Of a DNA stretch of 64,000 nucleotides, positions 21,063-34,799 are shown piece by piece. Each line of letters starts with the position of its first letter. Position 1 is the first letter of the stretch. This DNA comes from Laburnicola sp. R22_1 (Eukaryota; Ascomycota; Dothideomycetes; Pleosporales; Didymosphaeriaceae), in assembly GCA_014281115.1 (NCBI GenBank), contig JACONQ010000002.1, forward strand, positions 3,162,001 through 3,226,000. Direction: 5' to 3'. A program made the position numbers and the translations under genes. The notes beneath the pieces were generated by a model. It worked only from the letters and a program-made list of their open reading frames with translations, searched no databases and was not told the DNA's origin.

Positions 21063-23126
21063 TCAGGAGAACGCGGCCTGCAAAGAGTTAGTTTCGGCTC
21101 CAACAAAAGTAGGAACGACGGATGCGTACCTGATCAGTAATGACCAAACCAGCAATGCTGGCACTGCTCAAAGTAGAGATGACACCGGAGATCAAAGCAC
21201 TGACGGCAAGACGCGAGACATCACCGCTCCGAGCTGGGCTAAGTTGACTGAGCACACCAATCTGAGTTCCGAGAGATCCAATATTGCCGAATCCGCACAC
21301 AGCGTACGTCGCAATGAGCCTTGCTCGAGGACTAAGCTTGCGGTAGTCGGATTCCGGATCTTGCAAACTCGAAAAGGCAACGAACTCGTTGGCGATGACC
21401 TTGATGCCAATCAGACGTCCCACAAGGAGTAGCTCTGTCTTGTTGCGGGGCACACCGATCAAGAATGCGAGCGGGATGCAGAGATAACCGAGGATGAGCT
21501 CCAGAGTAAGATCGTATTCCCCGTCGAGGTTGAGATAGCGCCCCCACCAGGTGAGGACACCGTCAACGAGGGCGAGGAGAGCGATAATGCAGAGAAGCGT
21601 GGTAACAATCATACCACCGATCTTCAGACCCAACCAGGCGCCGTTAGCGAAAGCGTGCAGGGCATTGGCGGCTTTGTGCTCCTCGTCATCAGGAATGACG
21701 ACACGTCCAGCGGTGAGTGTCTCCTCCTCCTCAGGGTATCGCATCTTACTGATGGCGAGCGAGGCAGGGATACTCATGACGCAGGACGATATCAAAGCTT
21801 GAGGATTGATGCCCATGCCAATGTAGGCAACCAAGACACTACCAGCGATGGTCGCGAAACCGGAAGTCATGACTTGGTGCAACTCGGCCATTGTCAGATG
21901 CGCGACAAAAGGTCTAATCAGCATAGCAGACTCTCCCTGGCCGATGAAGGGCGACGCAGCGGCGACAACGGCCTCGGCACCAGAGACACGCATGGACCAG
22001 AAGAAGAAAACAGCGAACTTGCCGATGAACCACTGGATGAACCCCCAGTAGTACAGCAGCTGTACGAATGCGACGAAGAAGATGATGGCCGGAATGACAG
22101 AGACGAAGAACCATGGCAACTGTCGGGTGCCCTCGCTAGTCAAGAATTCAAATCCGTCGCCGGCGAAACTTAGAAGCTCGCGTGCCAGGGTGGATATAAA
22201 GTTGAAGATGTCGTAACCAACCGTGGTTCTCAGGACGAAAAGCGCAATGATGAACTGCGTGAGCATGCCGACAATTACCGTGTGCCACACGATCTTTTTC
22301 TTGTTCCGGGATGTGGCAGTAAACAATGAAATGAAGGAGCACAAGCCGAATAGGCTGACGGCGCGGTTCGCTCGAGTGTTGTTTGCACTTTCTTCGCTCG
22401 CCATTGATCCGACAATGATGACAGCGATGGTCAAGGCGGCACCGGCCCATACACGCATCTTTTCCGGAATCAGCGCAACGACTCGTACAGCTGTGTTGTT
22501 CCAAACGAAGTGCATCGGTCGCGTGACGATTGAGATCGGAATGTGAAAGAAGATGAGGCGGAGCATGATGGCCAGCCACAGTAAGAAAGGAACGACCCAA
22601 TTCTTATCTTTGCGATGTAAAACGAGACCAGCAATCCACCAGCTACGGACGTGTTAGTTGAAGCTTCTCGGCAGCTCTGCGGCAATTCACAACACGCTTA
22701 CCCGGTCATAACCACTCCGAAGAAGATGTGAAAGAAGATCCTAAATCTCTTGTAGAAGGCGGAGAAGCTGAATCGCTTGGGCCCCACCTCTTCGGCGGCG
22801 CCCTCGCCATGCGAGTCCTTCTCCAAACTGGTCTGCTCGGTCTCATAGTAACCGCCGGATTTTTCAATATCCACCTCGTTCCTTTCCGGTTGGTTGAGAC
22901 GGTGTAGCCTGTCGGCGTGCGAGTCCTGTGGTGGAATTATGCCCGGATCGTTCAAGGTGGTGCCTTTGGTGTAGGCCACCTTGTCGTCCGCCAGACCCGT
23001 TTGTGCATGTGCGCCATGATGGAGATGGCTGTGCTGATGTTCGTGTGCGATATCCAGGGCTGGGTCAGGATTCTGGACGACTCCAGGCATGGGGGAGCTG
23101 TTGTGCTTTGGCGACACGTCGGCCAT
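21063..23126 (-). CDS. Concentrative nucleoside transporter (CNT/SLC28 family)
   Basis: Three exons join in phase: 23126-22702, 22642-21130 and a 15 bp terminal exon 21077-21063 that adds AAFS before the stop. The product is 650 residues. The first about 125 residues are hydrophilic and His-rich (HEHQHSHLHHGAHAH-like), cytosolic. The rest is polytopic. CNT landmarks are the GQGESAMLIRPF loop (GQ-x-E-x2 in the family), MTSGFATIAGSVLVAYIGMG, NEFVAFSSL, and the TYAVCGFGNIGSLGTQIG / ALISGVISTL block near the end. The protein should import nucleosides with H+ or Na+ at the plasma membrane. The ATG at 23126 (MADVSPKHN) was chosen; only a GTG lies further upstream in frame. Confidence 0.92.
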
Positions 23127-24574
23127 GATGACAATTGGCACAAGGGCAATTCCTCAGTGCGAGAAGAGCGAGGAATTGGTGACGGCGCCTCGGGCCATGG
23201 ATGGGTTTTATTTGTGGTCTCCTACACCGCGCTACAAAAATGGAGCGCGGACCACAACGTCGGCCCAGACGACTCTCACGGCTCTGTGCGGCGTGGATCC
23301 TTGGTCGTGCGATGGCAGCTGCCTCTTCCAGGCTGGTGGGGACGCCGCAGGACCAGTGCGATTGGAAGGCCGGCCTTGTCCGCCACTGCTCCTCTCACAC
23401 CAAGAGTTCGCGCTTCTAGCCTCGTCAATCCCTCCCTCCGTGCTGCGTCGGCCACTCCTGCAACACTGACCGGGCCTTATCACGAGGGATGGGTTGCCTC
23501 GCCTCCATTTGCGGGCGCCTTTGATACCGCAGCTGGGGAACGAGATAAGCGCGAACGCGGGGCGTCCCCTTTCCGGCTCGCGTGGCACCGCCGTTCCAAC
23601 GGCAATTTTGCTTATCATCGTGAACCCCGAGAGCTCTCCTCACCCAGGAAAACAGGTCGACAAGGGCGCCAGGCGCTCGCTGGGCCGCCTGCTCTGGCTC
23701 TGCCTACGCGAGTATCCGGTTCACGGTGCAGCAAAAGACTGCTTGCAGCGGCAGCGCATGGCAATCGCCAGAATGATCAGCATCGTGTTCTGTGAGTGCC
23801 CAGCCATTACCATCGGCGGAACCGGTGCCACCGCCGCCTCGTGTGCCCACCTCCCTTTCGTGGGTTGGTTCAGCCAGGCTTACCGCCGGAGTAGGCGAAG
23901 GCTTCCCAATAATCCTTCCAGACTGTTTCTACGCGGTGGACTGCATCCTGAACGCGATTGTGCGACCTGACAATACTTTTGATCATCCGATAACCAGGCC
24001 GATGGTACTGTCGACGCGGTACAGCGTGGTGTGCCATGTAAAGCCTCGCACGCCGGCTGCAGCTGTCACCTTCCCCCGCATCAGGGACCGGGATTCTTAT
24101 CGCAGTCCGCATTGCATAGACTAGACGTGGGTAGGCGAGATCCGCCTGCAGTACATATAGTATGTGCACATTACTAGACACACAATGCTCTCGAAGGCAA
24201 GTCGAGATAGCTCGAATAGAGCAGTACTCGCGTTTTAGATTCAGGCGTGCCCGCCTGGGGCCGACAGGTGAGCAAAGCTGAACATTTGTACTCACCAAAC
24301 CAGGCATGTACATGTATCTACAGGTAGACTCGGACCGTGGGCCATGAGGGAGCACTAGATTCCCAAGCTCCACCCCCAGGCGCGAGCGAATGGCACCATC
24401 GAGTAGGGGACGTCCCCTAGGGCCTACGGGCCCCGGCGTCGTTACCAGTTCTTGCACAAGCGTGCCGTGCCTGCAGGTGGATGCCATGATGCTCGGGCCA
24501 CGCTGCAATCAGTTCGGAATCTCTTGCCCAGACCTCGCTCGCTCTGATAAGGATGAATATGCTTGGTGTAGGTC

Positions 24575-24610
<36 letters not shown>

Positions 24611-25553
24611 ACGCATAATAGCGAGTTTAACCTCACCATCTTAGTAGAATAGAATTCCAACTTTTTTTTATTCGTACTACCTAACCACTCTTACGCTATA
24701 TAGCTAGTACCCTTTCCTTATAGAAAAATAAAAAGCGCTGCTGTTTTCTTTATATTATAAAATCCACGCTTTTCCTTGGATAGATTTTATAGAAGGTAAG
24801 GTGGGTTGGATAGAATAATAATAATATAGGTAAGATGAGATGGGGTGAGATAGAAGGGAGGAGAAGGGAGGGAATAAGGTAAGGTGAGATAAGAGTAGAA
24901 TAGAATAGGATGGGATAGTACTAAAGGAGTTGAGATGAGAGAAGATAAGATGAGATGAGATGAATTGGATTAGAGTAGATAGGGCAAGACGAGTTGAGAT
25001 GGAACAGTTGAGGTGGAACAGTTGAGGTGGAACAGTTGAGATGGAACAGTTGAGATGGAACAGTTGAGACGGAATTCTTTAGATAGAATAGTTTAGCTGG
25101 AATAGTTTAGCTGGAATAGTTTAGATGCAATAGTTGAGATAGAAGCAGTTAAGATAATAGAAAAATTGAAGATGAGACGAGATATTTGCGATAAGGTAAG
25201 GTAAGGATAAGATGGGACAAACTGGGACGCGATGAATATATATCTGGTATCGACACTATTCGGTCGGCTTCGACAGGTATACACACCCAGACCAAGCCGT
25301 AAAGCAAAACTACACTGGGGAAAAAGGCACGAGGCCCGGCAGCCAGCAGCCAGCCTAAAGATAACCCACCCCATCCGAAAATCCAACCGTCAAACAAGCA
25401 CAAGAAAAAAAAGAAAAATAGAGTACAACACCCGTGGAAAACGCCATGTCAACCCATTCCCAGACCGTGCACCCAGAATGCCAAACGCCATCCGAAGCCC
25501 ATGCAGAACCCATACACACACCCACACACTCTCTATGTTATTCCCCCTGTCCC
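23127..25553. other. Long intergenic region with simple repeats
   Basis: 2.4 kb. From about 23.2 to 24.5 kb GC content is fairly high and long open frames overlap on both strands, none with a recognisable domain. A (CA)n run of about 29 bp lies at 24579-24607. From about 24.66 to 25.25 kb the sequence becomes AT-rich and purine-biased. Confidence 0.55.
24991..25140. repeat. 15 bp minisatellite (GTTGAGATGGAACA unit)
   Basis: About ten head-to-tail units of a 15-mer of the form GATGGAACAGTTGAG. The first six are nearly identical and later ones are degraded to TAGCTGGAATAGTTT. The preceding about 200 bp have the same GAGATGAGAT flavour and may be older copies. Confidence 0.8.
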
Positions 25554-27002
25554 TCACAAATACACTTGTTTCGCATCTCTCGGATGGCTCTCACTAGGAC
25601 AATACGGACACTTGAAGCGCGTGCCTTTACTAATACGCTCGAGCGACTCCTGGGCTATGACGTGGCCGCAGGGCATCATCATGGGCGGATTGGCGTCCGT
25701 GGACTGTTCTTTGGAGACGGGGCAGACGAAGATGGAGTGGAAGTGGTAGGGCGGTGGGAGCGGGATTTCGACCTGCGCAAACATATCATTAGCGTTGCTA
25801 TTCGTACGGAGCAAGATGGGAGGAGAGGGTTTGACGTACGGGAAGCTCGTTTTGCGTCGTCCATTCTGTGCGCGTCTTCTCCATGATGTTCTGGAGCTTG
25901 AGGAGGTGTGGGAGGGCGATTGCGCCGGCTGTAGCGGCGATGTAGAGCGGTGAGTCTGCGGACAGGCCGAGAAGGGAGCAGAATTCGCGCGTGAAGCTTG
26001 TAGCGACTTCCTCCCAGGCGGTGTTGTTGTAAAAATACCGACGGTACGGCGAATCGGCCACGTTCTGCCAGTACGCCATTGCGCCCATGAGCTGCTGCAC
26101 CTCGCGCGCATACCTGCCCTCGAAATGGGCAAACTCGCGCCGTGCGTACGTATATGCTCTCAGCGGGCCCAGCGGATCCTCTTCCGACATTTCGTCGTCG
26201 TCTATACCATGCCCCACGAACAGGCACACGAACTGTAACCTGCACAGTTCAAATTCCAGGTTGCTCCCCCGTGCTTCCAGCATCTTGCTGCGTTGGCGTG
26301 CCCACTGGATGGCCGGTTCGAGGTTGCGCTCTCGGCGCAGCTCGTGTAGTATGTGGTACATTTCCTGGAACTGGGTCTGCAGCTTCTCGGAGTTGAAAGT
26401 GCCCTCTGCGAGGTCCTTTTCCCATGGTTCGTTAAGATAGGGATTCGGCGTGTTAGGCGTTGGTTCGGGGTGTGGGGGGTGGCGGTTCGCCTCGCGAATG
26501 AAGGTGGATGCTACGGAGAAGTCGCCCTCGCGGAGCAGGTGCATGGCGATGGCGCGGTTGACGAGCTGCGGATGGGAAGAGAGGGCATCGTTTGAGGCGG
26601 GTGGGATGGGCTTGTCTTTGAACTTCTGCCGTCTGTATCAGCGTGCATGCGGTTGGGGAGGATTGGCAACACTCTGCGCACCTTGTCCAGGGCTCTGCCA
26701 TATTTGTTCAGGCCCGAGTATATGGGCTTTATGTTCTTCTGTGCGGCCTCCAGGCTCTTCTTGGCGGGGTCCTGGATCTTTGCGAGGGTGAATGGCGCTG
26801 TCTGCGGATCTGCACGGGCACGGCTCAGCATGGCTCTCACAAGGCGGGCATGGGGTTACGCACCGGCCGCGATTCGCTGTCGAGCGGCGGTGAGATGGTC
26901 AATGGCGTTCTGCACGTCGTCGATGCTCGCGGAGAGGTTCGCCGTCTTCTCCAGCACCTGTAGCTGCTCGAGCAGCTCGTGCATGCCGTTCGGCGGCGCC
27001 AT
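25554..27002 (-). CDS. rmd5: GID/CTLH ubiquitin-ligase RING subunit Rmd5/Gid2
   Basis: Four exons join in phase: 27002-26864, 26809-26682, 26625-25840 and 25772-25554, giving 423 residues. The N-terminus is a coiled helical region. The centre (about residues 115-310, from HPQLVNRAIAMHLLREG) is the LisH/CTLH-CRA region used for complex assembly. The C-terminus is a degenerate RING (FVCPVS ... PMMMPCGHVI ... FKCPYCP) in which Ser replaces one zinc-ligand Cys, as is known for this family. Rmd5 is a catalytic subunit of the GID E3 ligase, which in yeast degrades gluconeogenic enzymes such as fructose-1,6-bisphosphatase when glucose returns. For exon 3 the acceptor ggcag, not the nearer tacag, keeps the conserved frame. 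The gene is divergent from the Stb6-like gene, 317 bp apart. Confidence 0.92.
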
Positions 27003-27319
27003 GATGCGGGCGGGCGTGGCTATGAGTGAATGGGGGCGGGGAGTAAATAGTATACCACAGAGCCCGCGCGGGCCATAGGACCGGAGCGTGGTGCTGGTGC
27101 TGGTGCTGGTCTTGGAGCAGAGCTCGGGTGGAGACGGGGCAGGGCGCATAGATGACGTGCACCCGGAACCATGCCCAGCAATAGCGCTCTCTCCTCGTCC
27201 CGCCGCCGCATCGCATTCACCGCCGCCTCTCCCCCGAGCTGGCGCGAGCGCCATGAAGCAGAGGCCATCCGCTCAAAGAGTAACGCCGTTGGCCTCCTGC
27301 CTGGCCGGCAAACACGGCC
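27003..27319. promoter_or_regulatory. Shared bidirectional promoter of RMD5 and the Stb6-like gene
   Basis: The two start codons lie 317 bp apart in divergent orientation, so this GC-rich stretch must hold both core promoters. I see no clear operator motif. Confidence 0.5.
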
Positions 27320-29986
27320 ATGTCCTACAACCTGCCGACTATGACGGCCGCGTCGCGCGACATGGAGAGGGAGCGGGAGAAGGAGCACCGCCGCCGGACG
27401 CAGCCTGCATCCTCGCCCATCGACACGGCATCGCGGCATTCAAACGTTTCGGAGCTGTCCAGAGCACCTGCTGCCACCGACGACGCCGCCGTCCAACCGC
27501 CCCCGCCCGCAAGCCATCAACGTTTCGTCCTGGCCGACCACGTCGCCGCGCGATATCTGGAAGAAGACGCTTCCACCACTCTTCTCTCTCCAAGAGAGAA
27601 GCTCGAGGGATATGAAGCCTACCTCGTGGAGCAGTGGGCCTGTTCTCGCATCCACCCCACCTTCGTCATAACCACGTACACGGGCGACCCGAAAGACATA
27701 GTATGGGGGCACGTGCTCGGTGTCCCCAAAGACGAGTCGCAATGGTCGCAGCGGCTGCGGACGTATTTCAAGGCTCTTGACGAGTTCCATGCGCGGAGGA
27801 GAGAGACGAGCTTGGGAACCGTCATGATTACGAATCTGAGCAGTGTCCCATCGTCCTTGACCATCATCCCCGTCCCAGACGGCGATTTGAAAAACAACCG
27901 AGAATTGTTTTTCGTGAACGAAAATCTGAAGAGGCTTGGATGCTCCGGCCGTACTGGCATAAAGCTCGCGGTTCCGAGCAATGCAACCCAGGCAAAGTTC
28001 CACCAGCTGTACCGGATAAGCGACAAGATTCCATTGAATAGCTCCGTTATTGAGCTTGTAAAACTGTGCCAGGTCGCACTGGTATTCTTCGGCAAACTAG
28101 AGCCGGCATACGCCGACGGCTTATTGTGCGATGTCACCGAAAGGGCCATCAACGACTGGTGGGTAGAGTTCGGTGCCGAGTACTACACCGCGGAGCCCCA
28201 TGATGGTATCCTCGGACCTACAACCGTCGCCGCACTCCTCGGCATGTTGATGGGCGCACGGAACAGACTCAGTGCATACAATGCGCCCGTAGCCAAGGAT
28301 GTCTTCGAAATGGAGAGCACCAGGCGAGCCATCTCCTATTTCCAAAAGACGCAAAAGATCCAAAAGACCCGCTATCTCGATCGACAAACACTGGAGAGAT
28401 TGCGTCGCGCCACCGCCAAAGCCGCGAGCAGGGAGAGCTGGGCCGTACCGCGGGCTTTCAAGGGGGCTGTGGCTGAGCTCGGAGGGAAGGGCGGCGAGAT
28501 GGTCATGGGCATGGTCGGCGCCGGCGAAAAGGCTGGTATCGCCGAAATCGAAACCACAGACATCGAACGCTTTGTCGAGCTGGTGTCTGGTGAGCGGGCC
28601 AAATGGTTGTGGCATGGAAAGCCACGTAAGACTCAAAATGGCGACATGTTCAATCGTCTGCCGCGAGAAGAACGATCCCCTTCGCCGGAAGATCGTCATC
28701 CCACGAATATTGCAAACCTGATAAAGAGAGAGTCAATGCTCGAGGGCCGTGGATTTGCGAAACACGACGGCGGAGATGCGAAGCGAGTGGATACGTCTCC
28801 TACTATCGATGGGACTGATAACAAAGACCTCAGTTCGAAGCGAGCGGCCATCAAGAGAGCCACGGAGAAGATCGAAACAGGAAGCGGGTTCCATCGCATC
28901 AAAGACGTTGTAGGTCGCCGCAATCACCAACCCAAACATTCGAAAGACGATGCACATCGCAACTCGCTACATCAGACGAGCACGGACGCTTGGTCTCCGC
29001 CTCTTCAGACCACAGATAGCCCCAGCTCAGCGAAATTGCCTGAGTTCAAGCAGACCCAGCACCTTCGACGCGAGGCCCTAGCTTCACGGCGCCCAGTCAG
29101 CAACTACGGGCCGACCATTGCCAACGTCCTCACCGAGACGCCCACGGCCTCGTCAAGCACGCTCGACGTGAACATACCACCACTAGACAGCAAAGCCGAA
29201 CCAGTTGCCCCTTCAAAACCCGCACCAGAAAACGAAGACACGTCCAGACCTCCCTCGGCCGAGCCCTCCATCGCAGGCTCCATCTACCACGGCATCGACC
29301 TCGACGCCAAACTCCCCTCGACCTCAGCCCAATATATCCCCCCCGTCCTCCGCCGCACCCGCAGCACCGACCAACTCGACCCCGCATACCACAAACAACG
29401 CAACGACGACTGGTGGCCCCGCCACCTCTCCTTCAGCATCGCTGAAGAAAGCGTCCTCCGCTGGCAAAACATCGTCTCGGCCACGACCACGCCACCCACC
29501 GTCGACGAACCCCTCCCCGCCGCCCTCGCCACCTCGACCCTCCTCTCCGAAGAAGCAAAACGCCTCGGCCACAAACTCGCCCTCACCTCCTCCCTCGACG
29601 CCCCATGGGTCACAAGCTACATTTTGCGCATCGCCGACCTCGACGTCGCCGCATCGAACGACACCGTCCAACTGGAAAATTTGTACCTGCCCGCCTTCGA
29701 ATCGTACCAATCGCTGCGGGAGGACGCGCACGAAATCATTTCGAGCAATCGCGCGTTGGTGCAGGAGGGACTGCGAGATCTTACTATGTTGAGTGATAAG
29801 TTGGAGTATGAGATTGGGAGTTTGAGGAGTAAGGTTGATGATGTGGAGGATGGGGTGGAGGAATTGGAGAGGCAGGTCGAGTTTGTGGAGGGAAGGGTGG
29901 CAGAGGCGGAGGGGGAGTTGGGTGGCAGGAGGAGGAGGGCGTGGTGGAGGTGGGCGGTGGAGATTTTGACGGGTATTGAGATCTAG
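27320..29986 (+). CDS. Stb6/Stb2-like protein with coiled-coil C-terminus (888 aa)
   Basis: Single long exon. Residues about 60-370 (YEAYLVEQWACSRIHPTFVI, VWGHVLGVPKD, FFVNENLKRLGCSGRTGI, LPL-type helices and SYFQKTQ) correspond to the conserved N-terminal domain of fungal Stb6-like proteins; in yeast Stb2/Stb6 were found as Sin3-binding proteins. The middle (about 420-690) is polar and probably disordered. The end has a conserved WWPRHLSFSIAEESVLRW block, then a coiled coil (about 800-870, LRSKVDDVEDGVEELERQVEFVEG) and a short hydrophobic WWRWAVEILTG tail. A role in Sin3/histone-deacetylase recruitment is possible by family only. The start is the first ATG after the short divergent promoter. 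Confidence 0.78.
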   Translation: MSYNLPTMTAASRDMEREREKEHRRRTQPASSPIDTASRHSNVSELSRAPAATDDAAVQPPPPASHQRFVLADHVAARYLEEDASTTLLSPREKLEGYEAYLVEQWACSRIHPTFVITTYTGDPKDIVWGHVLGVPKDESQWSQRLRTYFKALDEFHARRRETSLGTVMITNLSSVPSSLTIIPVPDGDLKNNRELFFVNENLKRLGCSGRTGIKLAVPSNATQAKFHQLYRISDKIPLNSSVIELVKLCQVALVFFGKLEPAYADGLLCDVTERAINDWWVEFGAEYYTAEPHDGILGPTTVAALLGMLMGARNRLSAYNAPVAKDVFEMESTRRAISYFQKTQKIQKTRYLDRQTLERLRRATAKAASRESWAVPRAFKGAVAELGGKGGEMVMGMVGAGEKAGIAEIETTDIERFVELVSGERAKWLWHGKPRKTQNGDMFNRLPREERSPSPEDRHPTNIANLIKRESMLEGRGFAKHDGGDAKRVDTSPTIDGTDNKDLSSKRAAIKRATEKIETGSGFHRIKDVVGRRNHQPKHSKDDAHRNSLHQTSTDAWSPPLQTTDSPSSAKLPEFKQTQHLRREALASRRPVSNYGPTIANVLTETPTASSSTLDVNIPPLDSKAEPVAPSKPAPENEDTSRPPSAEPSIAGSIYHGIDLDAKLPSTSAQYIPPVLRRTRSTDQLDPAYHKQRNDDWWPRHLSFSIAEESVLRWQNIVSATTTPPTVDEPLPAALATSTLLSEEAKRLGHKLALTSSLDAPWVTSYILRIADLDVAASNDTVQLENLYLPAFESYQSLREDAHEIISSNRALVQEGLRDLTMLSDKLEYEIGSLRSKVDDVEDGVEELERQVEFVEGRVAEAEGELGGRRRRAWWRWAVEILTGIEI

Positions 29987-30262
29987 GTGTTGGGTATGTG
30001 ATAGTCGTGTTTATGTGGAATGGGGTGGGGGGTGTTTTGGTGTGCTAAGTGTAATCGATGGTGTACATGTAGTATTGTCATGACCTTTTCTTTCTTCCCC
30101 CCTACGCAAAGGATCAAATCCCATACATACCCCATCTACCATTCAAATCCCAACGCCCCTCTCCCCCTCCCCCTCCAACTCCGCCTAAAAATCAAACACT
30201 AAAACGCAAAGCACCCCCTTTCCCCCTTCCATCCCCAGTACGTCCATAACACCCAATCTAAC

Positions 30263-31873
<1,611 letters not shown>

Positions 31874-32446
31874 TTCTTACACCCAGAACAGTGTTTGCGC
31901 GGACCAAATCTGAAAAGCGATTTGCGACTGGCATCTTGCAGTCGTGGATTGCTCATATATTGGCAATGTGGGGAAGTGAGCTCTATGCCGATGAACCTGG
32001 AAGCTCTCGATGTGGGGTGGTGCTAGGCCAGTAACGAGCAGGTAGTTACTGAATGAGATGGTGGATCCGAGAGGGGTTCTTTTAGATCCTCGAGGCGGGC
32101 GACTCCGATTCATGAGGCGAGTTTATCATCATGTGGAGATACGGATTTCCAAACGTTGAACGGAATGGGACCACGGCCAAATGCAAGACCGCAGTATGCT
32201 GCTGCAGGACGTATGCGAGTAGAGACAAAAAGAAATGACAAAAGTTGTGAAAGAGCTCAACTGATTCAGAGTAGTTGAAATAAAGAGTGGGACATGCATA
32301 CTCCTTCCAATGGAATAGTATAGCCTGGCAGCACTCTCACAGCTTTCCATAACAGCGTTATACCGTATACCGAACGTGCGCGAAGTCTTCTTCCAGATAA
32401 TAGCCTCTCTTTAAGAAAAGCTCCGTTACAAAAGAACGCAGTTGGT
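31874..32446. other. Intergenic region, nothing recognised
   Basis: About 570 bp holding the VOC gene promoter and the 3' flank of the nuclease gene. Only short open frames. Confidence 0.5.
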
Positions 32447-33457
32447 TCATCCCAGCACTATCTGGTCATTCAACACATATCTCTTTTCACCTACCAGGTT
32501 ATTAAGCCATGTTGCGAGCCTGAGCGCTGCTTTGCTGATCTGCAATTCGACGATGGGTACTCCGCCTACAGCATACCCATCTGTGGCTAGGTCCTTGGTA
32601 CTGTCTACACGACTATAAACATAGTCACACGTCCACTTATTACTCTCTCGAGCCCATCGCGTCGCGCACTCTACCGCCTTTGACGGATCGCTACATGCTA
32701 GCCACATATACGGAGCTTCGTGGAACAGGTCTTGCCGGATGCGAGAAACGAGGCGTGAGAAAAACGGAGCAATGGTCTGGTTCGAGAAAGGTTCGGTCAC
32801 GTTAGCCGCTGTATAGGGAATGTAGCCGTCCCACACCTGGATGGTCAGCTCCGTATGCAAAAGTTTGGCCCAGATCAACTCACAGCGTGAAGCTCTGTCG
32901 ATACGTTGCCAAAAGTCACGTTGAAAAAGTTACCGCCTGCAGCCCGTCCCGATGCGTGCAGGGGCTGCGCAATATCTCCCAGGAAATGCGACACCCACTT
33001 CAACGCGTGCGAGCATGTCAAGTTTGCGCCACCGGTAAGGCTTCCACTCTTGACATCTCCAATACACTCGTTCAGTATGTTTGTCTGGTTCGCGATGGCA
33101 GACACGACGCATCCTCCCTTTGCACAATCTCTAGTATAGTTCAAGTCGCATTGGTAAGGAGGATGGTCGTGGGCGTCGATCCAATGCCATTGGTACGAGA
33201 AGCGTCCTTCGCCTGTATGCGCGTAGCCATCAGCCCATGCTGCTGCGCGTCCTATAGAACCGTTGTATTGAGGCTCGAGGATATGCTCGAGGATGGAGGC
33301 GGTGTACGGTTCGAGGAACTGTTCGGCCATGAAGCCGATCTGGTTGTGGACTGCGCCTGGTCAGCTAGGAGGTTCTCACTGGCCTGTGCAACATACCATC
33401 TGCATTCCAGGCTGCCGCTGATGATATCAGAAAGGCGCCAAAGGATAACCACTTCAT
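32447..33457 (-). CDS. Secreted S1/P1-type nuclease
   Basis: Three exons, 33457-33397, 33350-32884 and 32836-32447, joining in phase to 305 residues. The signal peptide is MKWLSFGAFLISSAAA, cleaved before Trp, the conserved N-terminal Trp that is itself a zinc ligand in this family. The ligand set is visible as WNADVHNQIGFMAEQF, FSYQWHWIDAHDHP, and HALKWVSHFLGDIAQPLH followed by GGNFFNV. Many N-x-S/T sites and paired Cys indicate an extracellular glycoprotein. S1/P1 enzymes cleave single-stranded DNA and RNA and 3'-nucleotides using three zinc ions. Intron 2 must be removed (gtgagt...atccag), otherwise the frame stops after HAVS. The acceptor gcgcag was chosen for intron 1 because it gives the conserved ADVHNQIG junction. 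Confidence 0.92.
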
Positions 33458-34418
33458 GGTGAGGTTAAACGAGAGCTATAGTGCGGTGAATGTTATGTAT
33501 AGGTACAAGGCGATTAGAAGAAAGCGTGCATTTCTGCAGCACAGTATGATGGGCGCACAAACTAAGTATGCGATTGCATAGGAATTCACAACATACTCCC
33601 GCTCTAAAGCTGGAGGATGAACGAGCTTCGCGTGCTAGATAGTGTGTGGCCGTCAAGTTGCAGGTGGTTGGCATGTTGCGGAACAACAAGCTTCTGATCG
33701 CTGCAGGGACTAGTTTGGCTAACCCGAAAAGGCAGGAACGTTCAACAATGTGTATACAGACCGGACATTACTGTAGCTGTCGACGTAGTGCATTAGTGCT
33801 TGATATATGTAATGTAGAATGTAGTCTGAATACAGAACTGTCGATTGCAAAGATGACCGGTTTTCATCATCGGCCACTAAACATTTCAATGTTTTCTACT
33901 AGCCACTCCCTTGTGACTACACCCACTTGTGATATAGCCGAAACCTGTGTGACGACCGCTCTAGGCGGTATAGTCTCTGCTGTCCGGCCCGTGAACTCCG
34001 ATGATGGCAGCGCGCGCTGGATAAACGGAACATGAGGTCTTTCGAATCGCGGCAGATGATGAGCAAACGGAAAGAGCGCATCGGGGGTGATTGCTCCAAC
34101 TTCCGAAGCACGGTACAGCGATTTCGGGCCATACTATGAACGCGCCACCTGGTGCCGATGCAGGAAATGAAAGAGCCAGATAACGACCAGCACTTGCCGC
34201 ACGGGGCAGCTTGGAGCAAGACAGTCACCGTTCAGCAGAGCACCTGTGAATGCCACGCCACAGGTCCAGTCGCTATACCACCACCTTAATCTCCCCTCAC
34301 TTAACTTCTTCATTGCCCGACACCATTCAACCCTCCAGACTCATCTTCACTCAACAACAGCTTCGTGAGCACCACGGAATCTCACGCTCCACCCACGGAT
34401 CTCATCACCACCTCCAAC
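33458..34418. other. Intergenic region, nothing recognised
   Basis: About 960 bp between divergent genes; both promoters lie here. Open frames on both strands are short and featureless. Confidence 0.5.
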
Positions 34419-34799
34419 ATGCTCCGGTACGCATTCAACGTCACCGGCGCCCGCATGCGATCACTTCGCCCAACCGCCACCAAGCCATTCAGCACCAGAT
34501 CGACCTCGAACAAGAAAGCACGCGTCGGGCAGATTGACGAGCAGAGGCAAGCTGCCGTCTCCAACGGCTACAAGACGGTGAAAGAGAAAGGCTGCCAGGA
34601 CGGCAAGGCAGTTCGCCGGGACCAACTCATATGGCTCGTCAAGCGCTCGCTCGGCAAGGATCCTGCGACCACGAAAACAGCATCGCCGCACGATCGTCCG
34701 TGGGTTACCGATGTGGGTGAAAGCGCAGGAGGCGAAGGCGGCGCGAGGAAGAAAGACAGTCAGTGGAATGGCCCGACGGTCTGGCCGCACTTGTGGTGA
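34419..34799 (+). CDS. Small putative mitochondrial protein (126 aa)
   Basis: Starts MLRYAFNVTGARMRSLRPTA with an Arg-rich, acid-free N-terminus ending near FSTR, a typical mitochondrial presequence. The mature part is basic and hydrophilic with QLIWLVKRSLGKD and ends WNGPTVWPHLW. I do not recognise a family. The stop codon overlaps a strong donor (TG|GTGAGT). Splicing to the acceptor ending near 34852 (gggatag) would give TGG then TAA, the same C-terminus, so an intron there would be neutral for the protein. An in-frame extension upstream has no ATG. Confidence 0.6.
   Translation: MLRYAFNVTGARMRSLRPTATKPFSTRSTSNKKARVGQIDEQRQAAVSNGYKTVKEKGCQDGKAVRRDQLIWLVKRSLGKDPATTKTASPHDRPWVTDVGESAGGEGGARKKDSQWNGPTVWPHLW

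Noticed and set aside
22917..23795. 292-codon frame on the plus strand
   Set aside because: Its first part is antisense to the His-rich start of the nucleoside transporter and the rest has no domain or splice pattern. High GC explains the lack of stops.
23870..24508. 212-codon minus-strand frame
   Set aside because: No recognisable domain, composition like the surrounding spacer, and competing frames on the other strand.
24579..25140. CRISPR-like array
   Set aside because: The repeats are contiguous microsatellite and minisatellite units without spacers, in a eukaryotic context.
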